Below are positions 25,296 through 33,498 of a DNA stretch of 64,000 nucleotides, in pieces. Positions within the stretch are counted from its first letter, which is position 1, and the number at the start of each line of letters is the position of its first letter. Under the pieces are notes generated by a model. The model did no database searches. It saw only the letters and a program-made list of their open reading frames with translations, and had not been told where the DNA came from. Made by a program: the position numbers and the translations under genes. This DNA comes from CAZPXH01 sp964591085 (GTDB taxonomy: Bacteria > Spirochaetota > Spirochaetia > DSM-27196 > CAZPXH01), in contig CAZPXH010000002.1 of assembly GCA_964591085.1 (NCBI GenBank), positions 124,001 through 188,000 of the forward strand, in the 5' to 3' direction.

Positions 25296-26326
25296 GCAGG
25301 ACCTCCGACCTCCGCATTCGGGACGCAAGCCCACTCCCGTCTCCGGACGCTATCAAACAGGAACTCATCGCATCCCCGGAGCTCCTCACTTCCGTGGCTG
25401 CGCACCGGGATTCGGTAAGCGCAATCCTGCGCGGAGGCGATCCCCGCATGCTCGCGGTTGTCGGCCCCTGCTCCATCCACGATCCCCGCGCAGCCCTGGA
25501 CTACGCTCGCAGGCTTGCCAGCCTCGCCTCCGAGCTTGCGGACCGCCTGTTTGTAGTGATGCGTGTCTACTTTGAGAAACCCCGCACCACGGTTGGCTGG
25601 CGCGGACTCATCGTGGATCCCCACCTGGATGGCAGCAATGATCTGGAAGCGGGACTCCGCACCGCCAGGCAGGTGCTCCTGGACATCGCCGGGCTCGGCC
25701 TCCCTGCCGGCAGCGAGCTGCTGGACCCGATTGTCCCGCAATACATAGATGAGCTCCTGACCTGGGCAAGCATCGGAGCACGAACTATCGAAAGCCAGAC
25801 ACACCGGGAAATGGCGAGCGGGCTTTCCATGCCCGTGGGATTCAAGAATGGCACGGACGGTGGTATCCAGGTGGCCGTCAACGCCATGGACTCCGCGCGC
25901 ACGCCCCACAGTTTCCTGGGAATTGACGGCCAGGGACGCACCTGCATTCTCCACACGCTCGGGAATGAGGACACGCACCTCATCCTGCGCGGGGGGACGG
26001 ATGGACCCAACTACGGGCCAGAGTCCGTCCGTGCCGCCCGGCAGGCCCTGCAGGCGGCGGGGCTCCCTCCTCGGATTGTGGTTGACTGCAGCCACGGCAA
26101 TTCCCGAAAGCAGCCGGATCTGCAGCCAGGAATCCTATCGGAGGTAGTGCGACAGCGCCGGGGCGGACAGCGCGCGCTCCTGGGATTCATGATGGAAAGC
26201 AACATCACCGGCGGACGACAGGACCCGGGCCCGGCAATGGCCTACGGATGCAGCATCACAGATCCCTGCCTGGGCTGGGAGGAAACGGAAGCGGCCCTCA
26301 GGAGCGCCGCGGCTCAGGCGTTGTAG
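25292..26326 (+). CDS. 3-deoxy-7-phosphoheptulonate (DAHP) synthase, class I
   Basis: The enzyme joins phosphoenolpyruvate and erythrose 4-phosphate to start the shikimate pathway. The 344-residue product is of the AroF/AroG/AroH type. Motifs are VVGPCSIHDPRAALDYA, VMRVYFEKPRTTVGWRGL, TWASIGARTIESQTHREMASGL, PVGFKNGTDG, IVVDCSHGNSRKQP and MMESNI. The specific feedback amino acid cannot be told. Start GTG 25292 overlaps the stop of the ArsC-like gene as GTGA. The 3' end overlaps gnd convergently by 13 bases. Confidence 0.95.
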   Translation: MSRTSDLRIRDASPLPSPDAIKQELIASPELLTSVAAHRDSVSAILRGGDPRMLAVVGPCSIHDPRAALDYARRLASLASELADRLFVVMRVYFEKPRTTVGWRGLIVDPHLDGSNDLEAGLRTARQVLLDIAGLGLPAGSELLDPIVPQYIDELLTWASIGARTIESQTHREMASGLSMPVGFKNGTDGGIQVAVNAMDSARTPHSFLGIDGQGRTCILHTLGNEDTHLILRGGTDGPNYGPESVRAARQALQAAGLPPRIVVDCSHGNSRKQPDLQPGILSEVVRQRRGGQRALLGFMMESNITGGRQDPGPAMAYGCSITDPCLGWEETEAALRSAAAQAL

Positions 26327-27759
26327 GTCCCGGCGCTGATATTGCCCCCACTGCCGATCCAGTCGGTGTGGAAGAACTCGCCGCGCGGACGGTCCTTTCG
26401 CTCGTAGGTGTGCGCCCCGAAGTAATCCCGCTGCGCCTGAATCATGTTTGCCGGAAGCTCCGCGCTACGGTAGCCGTCGTAGAAGGCGAGTGCCGTTCCC
26501 ATCGCGGGAATCGGCAGGCCCGCCGAAACCGCCCGCGCCACCGTACGCCGCCAACCGCCCTGCGCCCGCTCGCAGATTCCCCGGAAGTGCGGGTCCAGCA
26601 GGAGGTTGGCGAGTCCGGGATTGCGTTGGTAGGCGGCCTGGATGTCCTCCAGGAAGGCAGACCGGATGATGCAGCCCTCACGCCACATCAGAGCAATTCC
26701 GCCGAAGTCCAGGTCCCACCCGTAGTCCAGGGATGCCTGGGAAAAGAGCATGTAGCCCTGGGCGTAGGAAACCAGTTTGCTTGCAAGCAGCGCCACTCGG
26801 AGGTCTTCCAGTGCAGCGGCGCGCTCTCCCCACTCAGCCGCTGTCTCTGGTCCGGGGAGCAAGGGCGCTGCCGAAACCCGTTCTTTCTTCAGCGCCGACA
26901 AGGCACGCGCAAAAACCGCTTCCACGATGAGCGTCACAGGCATCCCGGCGTCCAGGGCGTTGATTCCGGTCCATTTGCCGGTGCCCTTCTGCCCCGCGGC
27001 GTCCAGAATCACATCGATCAGTGGCTCCCCATCGGCCTGGTAGCCCAGGATCTTTGCCGTGATCTCAATCAGAAAGCTGTCCAGCTCGCCCTCGTCCCAC
27101 TCGCCAAAGACCGCGGCCATCTCTGCGTTGGACATGCCAAGGCCCTGCTTCATGATCCAGTACGCCTCGCTGATCAGCTGCATGTCCCCATACTCAATTC
27201 CGTTGTGGACCATTTTCACGTAGTGCCCGGCACCGCCCCTGCCAACCCAGTCACAGCAGGGGGTGCCGCCAGTGGTTTTTGCCGCGATCCCCTGGAGCAG
27301 GGGCTGGATTCGTGGCCATGCTTCCGGATTTCCGCCGGGCATGATGGACGGCCCGAAGCGAGCCCCTTCCTCACCGCCGCTCACCCCGCTGCCGACGAAC
27401 AGGATTCCGCGCTCGCCAAGCTCGCGAACGCGCCGTTCGGTGTCCGGGAAGTGCGAGTTGCCACCATCAATGAGGATGTCGCCCGGCTCCAGGTGCCGAA
27501 TCAGTGCCTCGATGGTCTTGTCCACGGCCTCCCCGGCCTTCACCATGAGCATGATCCGGCGGGGGCGCTCCACCGCGGCGGCAAGCTCCGCCGGGCTGAA
27601 GGTCGGTGTCACGGCCTTCCCGGCCGCCGTTCCGGCGACAAAGGCCTCCGTCTTCTCCGGACTCCGGTTGTAGACCGCCACCGAGAACCCGTGGTCCACC
27701 ATGTTGAGGACCAGGTTCTGTCCCATTACCGCAAGGCCTACCAGGCCGGTATCCGCCAC
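26314..27759 (-). CDS. gnd: 6-phosphogluconate dehydrogenase, decarboxylating
   Basis: The enzyme oxidises 6-phosphogluconate to ribulose 5-phosphate and CO2 in the pentose phosphate pathway. The product has 481 residues, usual for the long form. Motifs: the NADP-binding GLVGLAVMGQNLVLNM, YNRSPEKTEAF, FVGSGVSGGEEGARFGPSIMPGG and VGRGGAGHYVKMVHNGIEYGDMQLI around the catalytic Lys. ALAFYDGYRSAELPANMIQAQRDYFGAHTYERKD is near the end. The start is GTG 27759, five bases after a strong AGGAGG. The frame remains open upstream to about 28083, but that portion overlaps a small gene on the other strand and is not family-like. Confidence 0.96.
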   Translation of the reverse strand: MADTGLVGLAVMGQNLVLNMVDHGFSVAVYNRSPEKTEAFVAGTAAGKAVTPTFSPAELAAAVERPRRIMLMVKAGEAVDKTIEALIRHLEPGDILIDGGNSHFPDTERRVRELGERGILFVGSGVSGGEEGARFGPSIMPGGNPEAWPRIQPLLQGIAAKTTGGTPCCDWVGRGGAGHYVKMVHNGIEYGDMQLISEAYWIMKQGLGMSNAEMAAVFGEWDEGELDSFLIEITAKILGYQADGEPLIDVILDAAGQKGTGKWTGINALDAGMPVTLIVEAVFARALSALKKERVSAAPLLPGPETAAEWGERAAALEDLRVALLASKLVSYAQGYMLFSQASLDYGWDLDFGGIALMWREGCIIRSAFLEDIQAAYQRNPGLANLLLDPHFRGICERAQGGWRRTVARAVSAGLPIPAMGTALAFYDGYRSAELPANMIQAQRDYFGAHTYERKDRPRGEFFHTDWIGSGGNISAGTYNA

Positions 27760-27845
27760 TTGCACCTCCTGCAGGACCCCGATGCTCCGGGCTGTGGCTC
27801 GGGTTGTCAACGCGGAAGAGGCCTGGGAGACCCGGTCCGCATCGC

Positions 27846-27874
27846 TTGCCTTTCGTCCCGCGATCTGGTATCTC
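27846..27874 (+). promoter_or_regulatory. Candidate sigma70-type promoter for the 57-residue protein
   Basis: TTGCCT (27846-27851) and TATCTC (27869-27874) are 17 bases apart. The start of transcription would fall near 27881, ahead of GGGGAGG at 27894-27900. The match to consensus is moderate, and support comes mainly from position. Confidence 0.4.
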
Positions 27875-27906
27875 TCGCGCACCCAACTTGAGAGGGGAGG
27901 TAAACC

Positions 27907-28080
27907 ATGGCAACAGGCAAGGTTTCCAAAAACGCACGCCGTGAAGGCTCCAAGGAACTCCTGAGCCGCTGGGGCGGCAAGATCATCATGAAGTCCGTAT
28001 TTGAGAACGGAAAGATGAAGCACTTCGCGGTCTGCGAAAAAACCGGCAACGAAGGTCGCCGCCCGCGCGACCTCATGTAG
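27907..28080 (+). CDS. Small basic protein of unknown function (57 residues)
   Basis: The start ATG 27907 has a strong ribosome binding site (GGGGAGG) six bases upstream. The 57 residues are rich in Lys, Arg and Gly. They open MATGKVSKNARREGSKELL, have SRWGGKIIMKSVFENGKMKHF in the middle with one Cys (AVCEKTG), and end RRPRDLM. The basic character could suit nucleic-acid or ribosome contact, but I do not recognise the family and cannot state a function. It is divergent from gnd and lies 57 bases before dcd, so it could be the first gene of that operon. Its composition is like its neighbours. Confidence 0.6.
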   Translation: MATGKVSKNARREGSKELLSRWGGKIIMKSVFENGKMKHFAVCEKTGNEGRRPRDLM

Positions 28081-28137
28081 CATTCGCGGCAGCGGGTTCC
28101 GTCTTCGGGCGGGCCCGGCCGCGGATGCGGACCCACC

Positions 28138-28671
28138 ATGATTCTATCCGGACGGGAGATTCAGCGATCCCTGGGGACGAGGATTTTCATCGATCCCTTT
28201 GATACCGCCCGGCTGAATCCAAACAGCTACAACCTGGCACTCCACGACACGCTGCTTGTCTACGATTACCCGGTTCTGGACATGCGTAAGCCAAACCCGG
28301 CAACGGAGCTCCGGATACCGCCGGAGGGACTGGTCCTGCAACCGCGCAGGCTCTACCTCGGACGAACCGTGGAGCACACCCGAACCGAGGGGCTGGTGCC
28401 CATGCTTGAGGGCCGGAGCTCAATTGGCCGCCTCGGGCTCTTCGTTCACATCACCGCGGGTTTCGGCGATGTAGGATTCAGCGGTTACTGGACCCTGGAG
28501 ATCTTCTGTGTCCAGCCGATCCGGGTGTACGCGGGCGTGGAGATCTGCCAGATCTTCTACCACTCCATTGAGGGCGAGTACGACAGCTATCGGTCCGGCA
28601 AGTACCAGAACAACACCGGGATCCAGGCATCCTTGCTGTACCGGGATTTCACGGACAAGGCCCCGGGTTGA
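28138..28671 (+). CDS. dcd: dCTP deaminase
   Basis: The enzyme deaminates dCTP, leading to dUTP or dUMP for thymidylate synthesis. The 177-residue product belongs to the dUTPase/Dcd trimer family. It shows MILSGREI at the start, LNPNSYNLAL, the active-site LEGRSSIGRLG (RSS at 93-95), HITAGFGDVGFSGYWTLEI with catalytic Glu121, and YRSGKYQNNTGIQ at the end. The HITAG wording resembles the Mycobacterium/Methanocaldococcus bifunctional deaminase-diphosphatase more than the enteric TAHRID form. Direct formation of dUMP is therefore possible but unproven. It heads the run dcd - DHH - unknown - HD - hisI - peptidase. Confidence 0.9.
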   Translation: MILSGREIQRSLGTRIFIDPFDTARLNPNSYNLALHDTLLVYDYPVLDMRKPNPATELRIPPEGLVLQPRRLYLGRTVEHTRTEGLVPMLEGRSSIGRLGLFVHITAGFGDVGFSGYWTLEIFCVQPIRVYAGVEICQIFYHSIEGEYDSYRSGKYQNNTGIQASLLYRDFTDKAPG

Positions 28672-28715
28672 GCTTGCCCCTGCCGGGCCGGGGGGATAGC
28701 CTTGAACAACGCGTG

Positions 28716-29654
28716 ATGCCAGTCCTCCAAGGAAGCTACCGTCTGCTTACCCGTAGCGATTTCGACGGCATAGTGTGCGCAGCACTGCTGAAGGAGCGCG
28801 GGCTGGTCAGCGAACTTGTCTTTGTCCATCCCCGAGACATGCAGGACGGCCTGATTCCCGTGACCGAGCGGGACATCACCGCAAACCTCCCGTTTGTCCC
28901 AGGCGTTGCCCTGGCCTTCGACCATCATGTCTCCGAGCTGCTGCGCAGCCAGCAGAGCGGTGAAGAAGGGAGCCACGTGATCGTGTCTGATGCCCCTTCT
29001 GCCGCGCGCGTTATTTACGAGTACTTCGCCGGCCGGGAGGGCTTCCCGCGAATCAGCCCGGACCTGATGGAAGCGGTGGACCGCGGCGATTCGGCCAGAT
29101 GGAGCATGCAGGAGGTCCTGCAGCCGGAAGGCTGGACCCTTTTGAACTTCATCACGGACAGCAGAACCGGGCTCGGACGGTACCGGGACTTCCCGATGTC
29201 CAACGCGGAGCTGATGTTCGCCCTGGTGGACTGGATCCGGGAGCTGGACGTGCAGGAAATCCTCGCGATCCCGGATGTGGCCTCGCGGGTGGATCTCTAC
29301 CGGGCGCATGAGCCTCTGTATCGGGAGCAGCTCCTGGCAGTGGGTGAGCTGCACGGCGGCGTTCTTACGTTGGACATGCGGGAGCAGGAGCAGATCTTCG
29401 CGGGCAACCGCTTTGTGAAGTACGCGCTCTTTCCGGATGCCCGTGTTTCCATCGACATTATCTGGGGGAGGCAGCGGCAGAACACCGTGATCGCCGTAGG
29501 CAAGTCAATCTTCCACGAGGTGCCGGATCTCTCCATCGGTGAGCTGTTGCTGCAATGCGGCGGTGGCGGACATGACGGAGCCGGAACCTGTCAGGTGCCC
29601 AATGAGCAGGCGGATGACACTGCAATCCGCCTCCGCCAGAGGCTGGCCGCGTGA
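28716..29654 (+). CDS. DHH-family phosphoesterase
   Basis: The product has about 312 residues. The DHH metal-binding domain shows LLTRSDFDGIVCAALL, with its Asp pair near residues 15-17, and LAFDHHVSE. The C-terminal DHHA1 part shows LLLQCGGGGHDGAGTCQ, the GGGH element that contacts substrate. Relatives include nano-RNases, cyclic-dinucleotide phosphodiesterases and exopolyphosphatases; which of these applies is not decided. ATG 28716 is used; a TTG at 28668 that overlaps the dcd stop would add 16 residues and would couple it to dcd. Its stop overlaps the next GTG start (GTGA). Confidence 0.85.
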   Translation: MPVLQGSYRLLTRSDFDGIVCAALLKERGLVSELVFVHPRDMQDGLIPVTERDITANLPFVPGVALAFDHHVSELLRSQQSGEEGSHVIVSDAPSAARVIYEYFAGREGFPRISPDLMEAVDRGDSARWSMQEVLQPEGWTLLNFITDSRTGLGRYRDFPMSNAELMFALVDWIRELDVQEILAIPDVASRVDLYRAHEPLYREQLLAVGELHGGVLTLDMREQEQIFAGNRFVKYALFPDARVSIDIIWGRQRQNTVIAVGKSIFHEVPDLSIGELLLQCGGGGHDGAGTCQVPNEQADDTAIRLRQRLAA

Positions 29655-30703
29655 CGCTCCACGGGGCGGCGGTGGTTGCAAGCATCATCCGCGGACTCTC
29701 CTTCAACGGTACCTGCGGTGCCCTCGTACGGTTTCTTTCCCCCGCAGATCTGGACCCAGCAAGCAGGGAGCGGGTATCCGACGATCCGCGGGTTGTCCGC
29801 CTCCCGGACAGCTGCAACGCCATTCGGATGGAGTCACTCTCGGCGGGCGATGATGCCTTTGATCGGCTCTGCGATGTGATCCGCGGCGCCTGGCTCGGGT
29901 ATGCCGAGCGGACCAGCGAGGCACCCGGCGCCTTCCTGTTGGACGGTGAAGGCCTGTGGCTGGTGGACCGGGAAACGGAGAATCTGGAACAGCGATACCA
30001 GAACGTACTTCGGGGCACGCCCGGGCGCCTCAGTGGCTCTCCCGTGGCGCGCCGTGGCGGACCGCTGGAAGGACGGGTGATTGTACTGTGCCCGGCGGAT
30101 GACCCCCTGGTAGTAGCAACTGCTGCGGCGCTCGCTGACCGCGGTCCGGTTCTGGTGCTTGCTGCAACGGACACAGCCCTGGCCCGCGATGCCGCGGAAC
30201 GCATCAACACGGGAGCCGGGCAGGCCGTTGCCTGGTCGGCAGTCTATGATCCCGCTACCACTCCCGCCCGGGTGGCCACGCGTTTTGGTGGTGTGGATGA
30301 GCTGGTTGTCTTTGGAAACGAGTCCAGCGGGCTTCCCGCCTTCAACATGCTCAGCAATGCGGCCCGGCGCTTCATGGACCTGCACAACGCCGCTGCGCTC
30401 ATTCCCGTGCTGGATGCCAGGCCGTGCTACACCGACATCATCCGTGTCCTGCCGGCGACAGCCGGTACCCATGCTCCAGCAACCGGGGCGGAACCAACAC
30501 TGCAGGAACGCGCGGCCCGCCTGATTCCGCAGCGCATCAAGACGGCAGAGATACGGTACCGGACCCCCTCAGAAAGCTCACCGGCGTTTGACAGAGCGGT
30601 CAGCGGTCAGGACCTTGCAGTTGCTGTTGCATATACCATTGAGCAGAAGTTTGAGACCGGTCAATCCATCGGGGTGACCGGCGGTGCCTACATCGGGCAA
30701 TAA
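29651..30703 (+). CDS. Unknown protein with a Rossmann/SDR-like C-terminal half
   Basis: The product has 350 residues and I do not recognise it. The first 140 residues have no clear motif (AAVVASIIRGLSFNGTCG; WLVDRETENLEQRY). From about 143 on, GRVIVLCPADDPLVVATAAALADRGPVLVLAATD resembles the beta-alpha-beta start of a short-chain dehydrogenase, followed by DELVVFGNESSGLPAFNMLSNAARRFMDLHNAAALIPVL. The usual glycine-rich TGxxxGxG loop and the YxxxK catalytic pair are not evident, so it may be a degenerate or non-catalytic form. GTG 29651 overlaps the DHH stop by four bases, which ties it to the operon. Confidence 0.6.
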   Translation: MTLHGAAVVASIIRGLSFNGTCGALVRFLSPADLDPASRERVSDDPRVVRLPDSCNAIRMESLSAGDDAFDRLCDVIRGAWLGYAERTSEAPGAFLLDGEGLWLVDRETENLEQRYQNVLRGTPGRLSGSPVARRGGPLEGRVIVLCPADDPLVVATAAALADRGPVLVLAATDTALARDAAERINTGAGQAVAWSAVYDPATTPARVATRFGGVDELVVFGNESSGLPAFNMLSNAARRFMDLHNAAALIPVLDARPCYTDIIRVLPATAGTHAPATGAEPTLQERAARLIPQRIKTAEIRYRTPSESSPAFDRAVSGQDLAVAVAYTIEQKFETGQSIGVTGGAYIGQ

Positions 30704-30710
30704 TGCACAG

Positions 30711-31334
30711 ATGAGCAGCACAGCATCCGAGCGAAGGCCCGACAGGCAGGAAGCCTGGGACCTGCTCTGTACCTACACCAGCAACAAAGGTCTGCTGCAG
30801 CACGCCCTGAGCGTTGAGGCCGTCATGCGCTTCCTCGCGATGGAGACGGGGGGCGACCCGGATGAATGGGGGATCATCGGCCTTGTTCACGATCTGGACT
30901 GGGAACGCTTCCCGGATGAGCATACCAGCAAGACCGCGGAGATCCTCGCAGAAGCCGAGTGGCCCGAGTCCTGGATTCGCGCAGTTCGCAGCCATGCCTA
31001 CGGAATGTTCAGCGACGTGGAACCACAGACGCCCCTGGAGCAATGGCTCTACACGATTGATGAACTCACCGGTCTGGTGAAGGCCACGGCACTGATGCGG
31101 CCCAGCCGCAGCCTGGACGATCTCACCCCAAAGAGCGTGAAGAAGAAGTGGAAGGACAAGGCCTTTGCCGCCGGCGTGGACCGCGGGGTGATTGAACAGG
31201 GAGCGGACCGCCTGGGCGTGGAGATCCCGGAAGTCTTAGATCTCACCATCCGCGGAATGCGACCCGTTGGTGCACAGATCGGTCTGGAGCGCCTCCCGGA
31301 TGCTGACTCCGGGGGAACGGAGACAGAGCTATGA
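30711..31334 (+). CDS. HD-domain hydrolase
   Basis: The product has 207 residues. HD metal ligands appear as LLQHALSV (His31), GLVHDLDWERF (His60, Asp61), DEHTSKTAEIL (His71) and VRSHAYG (His95). This is the pattern of small HD/HDIG phosphohydrolases that act on nucleotides or similar phosphoesters. A conserved-looking LTGLVKATALMRPSRSLDDL follows. Substrate unknown. ATG 30711 is chosen; a GTG at 30684 inside the previous gene would add nine residues. Its stop overlaps the hisI start (ATGA). The neighbourhood, with dcd and DHH, suggests nucleotide turnover, which is inference. Confidence 0.8.
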   Translation: MSSTASERRPDRQEAWDLLCTYTSNKGLLQHALSVEAVMRFLAMETGGDPDEWGIIGLVHDLDWERFPDEHTSKTAEILAEAEWPESWIRAVRSHAYGMFSDVEPQTPLEQWLYTIDELTGLVKATALMRPSRSLDDLTPKSVKKKWKDKAFAAGVDRGVIEQGADRLGVEIPEVLDLTIRGMRPVGAQIGLERLPDADSGGTETEL

Positions 31335-31813
31335 GCGATTTCAGTACAGCTATTCACCCTCGCCGAAGCGTGGAACAGGTAGAAGAAGGCAGCGAGCTGG
31401 CCCTTCGTTTTGACGCAAGCGGACTGATCCCTTGCGTGACCACCGACTACGATAGCGGTGAGGTTCTCATGCACGGCTGGATGAACCGGGAAGCGGTGCT
31501 TGAAACCCTCCGCCTGGGACAGGCGGTTTACTACAGCCGGAGCCGGAAAACGCTGTGGTACAAGGGCAAGACCAGCGGCTTCATCCAGCACGTCATGGAG
31601 TTCCGGGTGGACGATGACCAGGACACCGTGTGGCTTCGCGTCCGGGTGGACGGCGGGGTTAGCTGTCACGTGGGGTATCGCTCCTGTTTCTACCGCAAGC
31701 TTGCGAAAGACCCCGCCCATGCAGAGCAGGGACAGCTTGAGTTCACCGAGCAGGAGAAGGTGGTGGATCCAAAAACTGTCTACGGGGACGCACCCAACCC
31801 AACAACACTGTGA
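31331..31813 (+). CDS. hisI: Phosphoribosyl-AMP cyclohydrolase
   Basis: The zinc enzyme opens the purine ring of phosphoribosyl-AMP in histidine synthesis. The product has 160 residues with the family core LMHGWMNREAVLETLRLGQAVYYSRSRKTLWYKG and the metal-binding VSCHVGYRSCFYRKL (Cys and His residues). The phosphoribosyl-ATP pyrophosphatase (HisE) domain is not fused. No other his genes are in the window, so the pathway is scattered. Start ATG 31331 overlaps the HD gene, and its stop overlaps the peptidase start (GTGA). Confidence 0.94.
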   Translation: MSDFSTAIHPRRSVEQVEEGSELALRFDASGLIPCVTTDYDSGEVLMHGWMNREAVLETLRLGQAVYYSRSRKTLWYKGKTSGFIQHVMEFRVDDDQDTVWLRVRVDGGVSCHVGYRSCFYRKLAKDPAHAEQGQLEFTEQEKVVDPKTVYGDAPNPTTL

Positions 31814-33003
31814 GCCGGAACCCTGATCCCGCACGAGAGCAGCGCGCGGTGGAACTGCTTTCGGACCTGGTTGCTGTTCCGAGTGTCAGCAGCAGGTCCA
31901 ACCTTGGGGTGCTTGAAGTGGCCGAGGCATGCGCGGAGTCCGATGGAGCCACCAGTATCAGGCGCCTGCCAGGACGCGAGCCGGGCAAGGCCGCACTCCT
32001 GATCAGCTACGGAAACCCGGAGATTCCCCGGCTCATTCTTTCGGGCCACAGCGATGTGGTACCGGCAGACGACCAGGACTGGTCGGGGGATCCCTTCTTG
32101 CTGCGGGACCGGGATGGGCGCATGTACGGCCGTGGCACGGCAGACATGAAGGGCTTCATAGCGTGTGCACTCGCCGTGGCGCCCGCGCTCGCCGCGGAGC
32201 TCGGGGGCCTTGCAGTTGCCATCTCTTATGATGAAGAGCTCGGTTGCACCGGAGCAGGGGAACTCCTGGAAGCCCTGGGTGCTGGTGCAGCCCGGCCGAT
32301 CTGCATTGTCGGGGAACCAACGGAAATGGTGCCCGTGGTCGCGCACAAGGGAATCATCACCCGGAGGGCGCGCTTCCGCGGGTCTGCCGCGCATTCTTCC
32401 CTTGCGCCCCGAGCGGTGAACGCCGTTGCGCTTGCGTCCATCCTCGCGCAATCGGTGTCGGCCGAGGCGCTTCGGCTTGCCACCGAAGGAGTGCAGGACC
32501 CCGCCTTTGACGTGCCCCACACCACGTTGCAGGTCGGAATTCTCCAGGGCGGAACCGCTGTCAACATTGTTCCGGAACGCGCTCGGCTGGAATGGGACCT
32601 GCGCTGGATGCCCGGAGAGGATCCGGATGTCATTATCCGGCGCGTGGAACAGCCCGCATCTGATGCGGTCACAGCAGCGAGTGCCCGGGTTCCCGGTACG
32701 CACTGGAGCGTGGAGGAGACATCCCGGGTGCCGGCCTTCCGCACCAGCCTGCCGCCGGATATCCGGAGCGGTATTCAGCAGGTTGCTGATGAAATCGCCG
32801 GCAGACCAGTGGGTACTGCGGCAGTGGGATTTGCCACGGAGGCCGGTTTGTTTGAGGAGGCTGGCTTCTCAGCAATTGTGTGGGGGCCCGGCTCTATTGA
32901 GCAGGCGCACCGCGCGGACGAGTTTGTGACAACGCAACAGATCCGGCTGTGTCTCCAGGGTCTGTTGGCCCTGCCGACCTTGCTCGGACCCCTGGCAACT
33001 TAG
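31810..33003 (+). CDS. M20-family amidohydrolase (acetylornithine deacetylase / DapE-like)
   Basis: The product has 397 residues. Di-zinc site residues are visible in ILSGHSDVVPAD (His80, Asp82), YGRGTADMKGF (Asp112), SYDEELGC (the catalytic Glu pair near 142-143), IVGEPTE and, near the C-terminus, IEQAHRADEF. The dimerisation domain lies at about 175-290. The pattern is closest to ArgE, which removes acetyl from N-acetylornithine, but DapE or a general M20 deacylase cannot be excluded by eye. GTG 31810 overlaps the hisI stop. It ends the operon and is convergent with the DUF4342 gene, overlapping by four bases. Confidence 0.85.
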   Translation: MSRNPDPAREQRAVELLSDLVAVPSVSSRSNLGVLEVAEACAESDGATSIRRLPGREPGKAALLISYGNPEIPRLILSGHSDVVPADDQDWSGDPFLLRDRDGRMYGRGTADMKGFIACALAVAPALAAELGGLAVAISYDEELGCTGAGELLEALGAGAARPICIVGEPTEMVPVVAHKGIITRRARFRGSAAHSSLAPRAVNAVALASILAQSVSAEALRLATEGVQDPAFDVPHTTLQVGILQGGTAVNIVPERARLEWDLRWMPGEDPDVIIRRVEQPASDAVTAASARVPGTHWSVEETSRVPAFRTSLPPDIRSGIQQVADEIAGRPVGTAAVGFATEAGLFEEAGFSAIVWGPGSIEQAHRADEFVTTQQIRLCLQGLLALPTLLGPLAT

Positions 33004-33326
33004 GCGTGACCGCCCCCGCCGCCGTCCTGCCGGGGCGGCTCGTCTTCATCGTCGCTGGTGGGCCCAACATCACGGATGACCTCAATGTGGACAACGTCCA
33101 GAAGTGCTGCAATCGCACCGATCGCAACAAGCTGGGGCATCAGGAAGGCAAGCGCTCCCCCGATCGCTGCGCCCTGGGACACTGTCAGCTCCTTGAGCAC
33201 GGTCCCGTCGGGGCGCTTGATGATTAGCTTCTGCACGTTGCCCTGTCTGATCAGGTCCTTGATCTTCTTGACGGCGTTTCCACCATTGATGCGGAAATCT
33301 TCGCTCCAGCGCTGCTCATCGGGCAT
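33000..33326 (-). CDS. DUF4342-type small protein
   Basis: The product has 108 residues. Residues 1-60 (INGGNAVKKIKDLIRQGNVQKLIIKRPDGTVLKELTVS) match the DUF4342 pattern of a helix followed by beta strands. Next is a hydrophobic stretch (AAIGGALAFLMPQLVAIGAIAALL) that could be a membrane segment or hairpin. The tail is acidic and then Gly-rich, ending in His-Ala. Function unknown. ATG 33326 is preferred over 33344; the ribosome binding site is weak. It sits between two convergent or divergent units and shares stop-codon bases with the M20 peptidase. Confidence 0.65.
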   Translation of the reverse strand: MPDEQRWSEDFRINGGNAVKKIKDLIRQGNVQKLIIKRPDGTVLKELTVSQGAAIGGALAFLMPQLVAIGAIAALLDVVHIEVIRDVGPTSDDEDEPPRQDGGGGGHA

Positions 33327-33365
33327 ATGCAGACTGTAGCACACCGCGCTTTGCGGGTCGCCTGC

Positions 33366-33394
33366 TTGACAGCATTCTGGTGCCCGTGTAGCTT
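33366..33394 (+). promoter_or_regulatory. Sigma70-type promoter for tRNA-Thr/tRNA-Trp/secE-nusG
   Basis: TTGACA (33366-33371), 17 bases, then TAGCTT (33389-33394) followed by CTCGGGAC. This is the same -35, spacing and -10 as the rpsD promoter. The tRNA-Thr begins at 33418, about 17 bases after the likely start of transcription. The GC-rich discriminator is typical of stringently controlled stable-RNA promoters. Confidence 0.65.
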
Positions 33395-33417
33395 CTCGGG
33401 ACTATCTGGCAAACTAT

Positions 33418-33490
33418 GCCCCTGTAGCTCAGCCGGTAGAGCACCACCATGGTAAGGTGGGGGTCATCGGTTCAAGTCCGATCGGGGGCT
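33418..33490 (+). tRNA. tRNA-Thr (anticodon GGT)
   Basis: The sequence folds as a full cloverleaf: acceptor GCCCCTG/CGGGGGC, D-arm GCTC...GAGC, anticodon stem CCACC/GGTGG with loop ATGGTAA (anticodon GGT), and T-arm ATCGG TTCAAGT CCGAT. The 3' CCA is not encoded. It lies eight bases before tRNA-Trp. Confidence 0.95.
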
Positions 33491-33498
33491 CGGAGCAA

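Noticed and set aside
27760..28083. N-terminal extension of gnd
   Set aside because: AGGAGG before GTG 27759 and the nucleotide-binding motif right after it mark the true start; the extension is antisense to the 57-residue gene.
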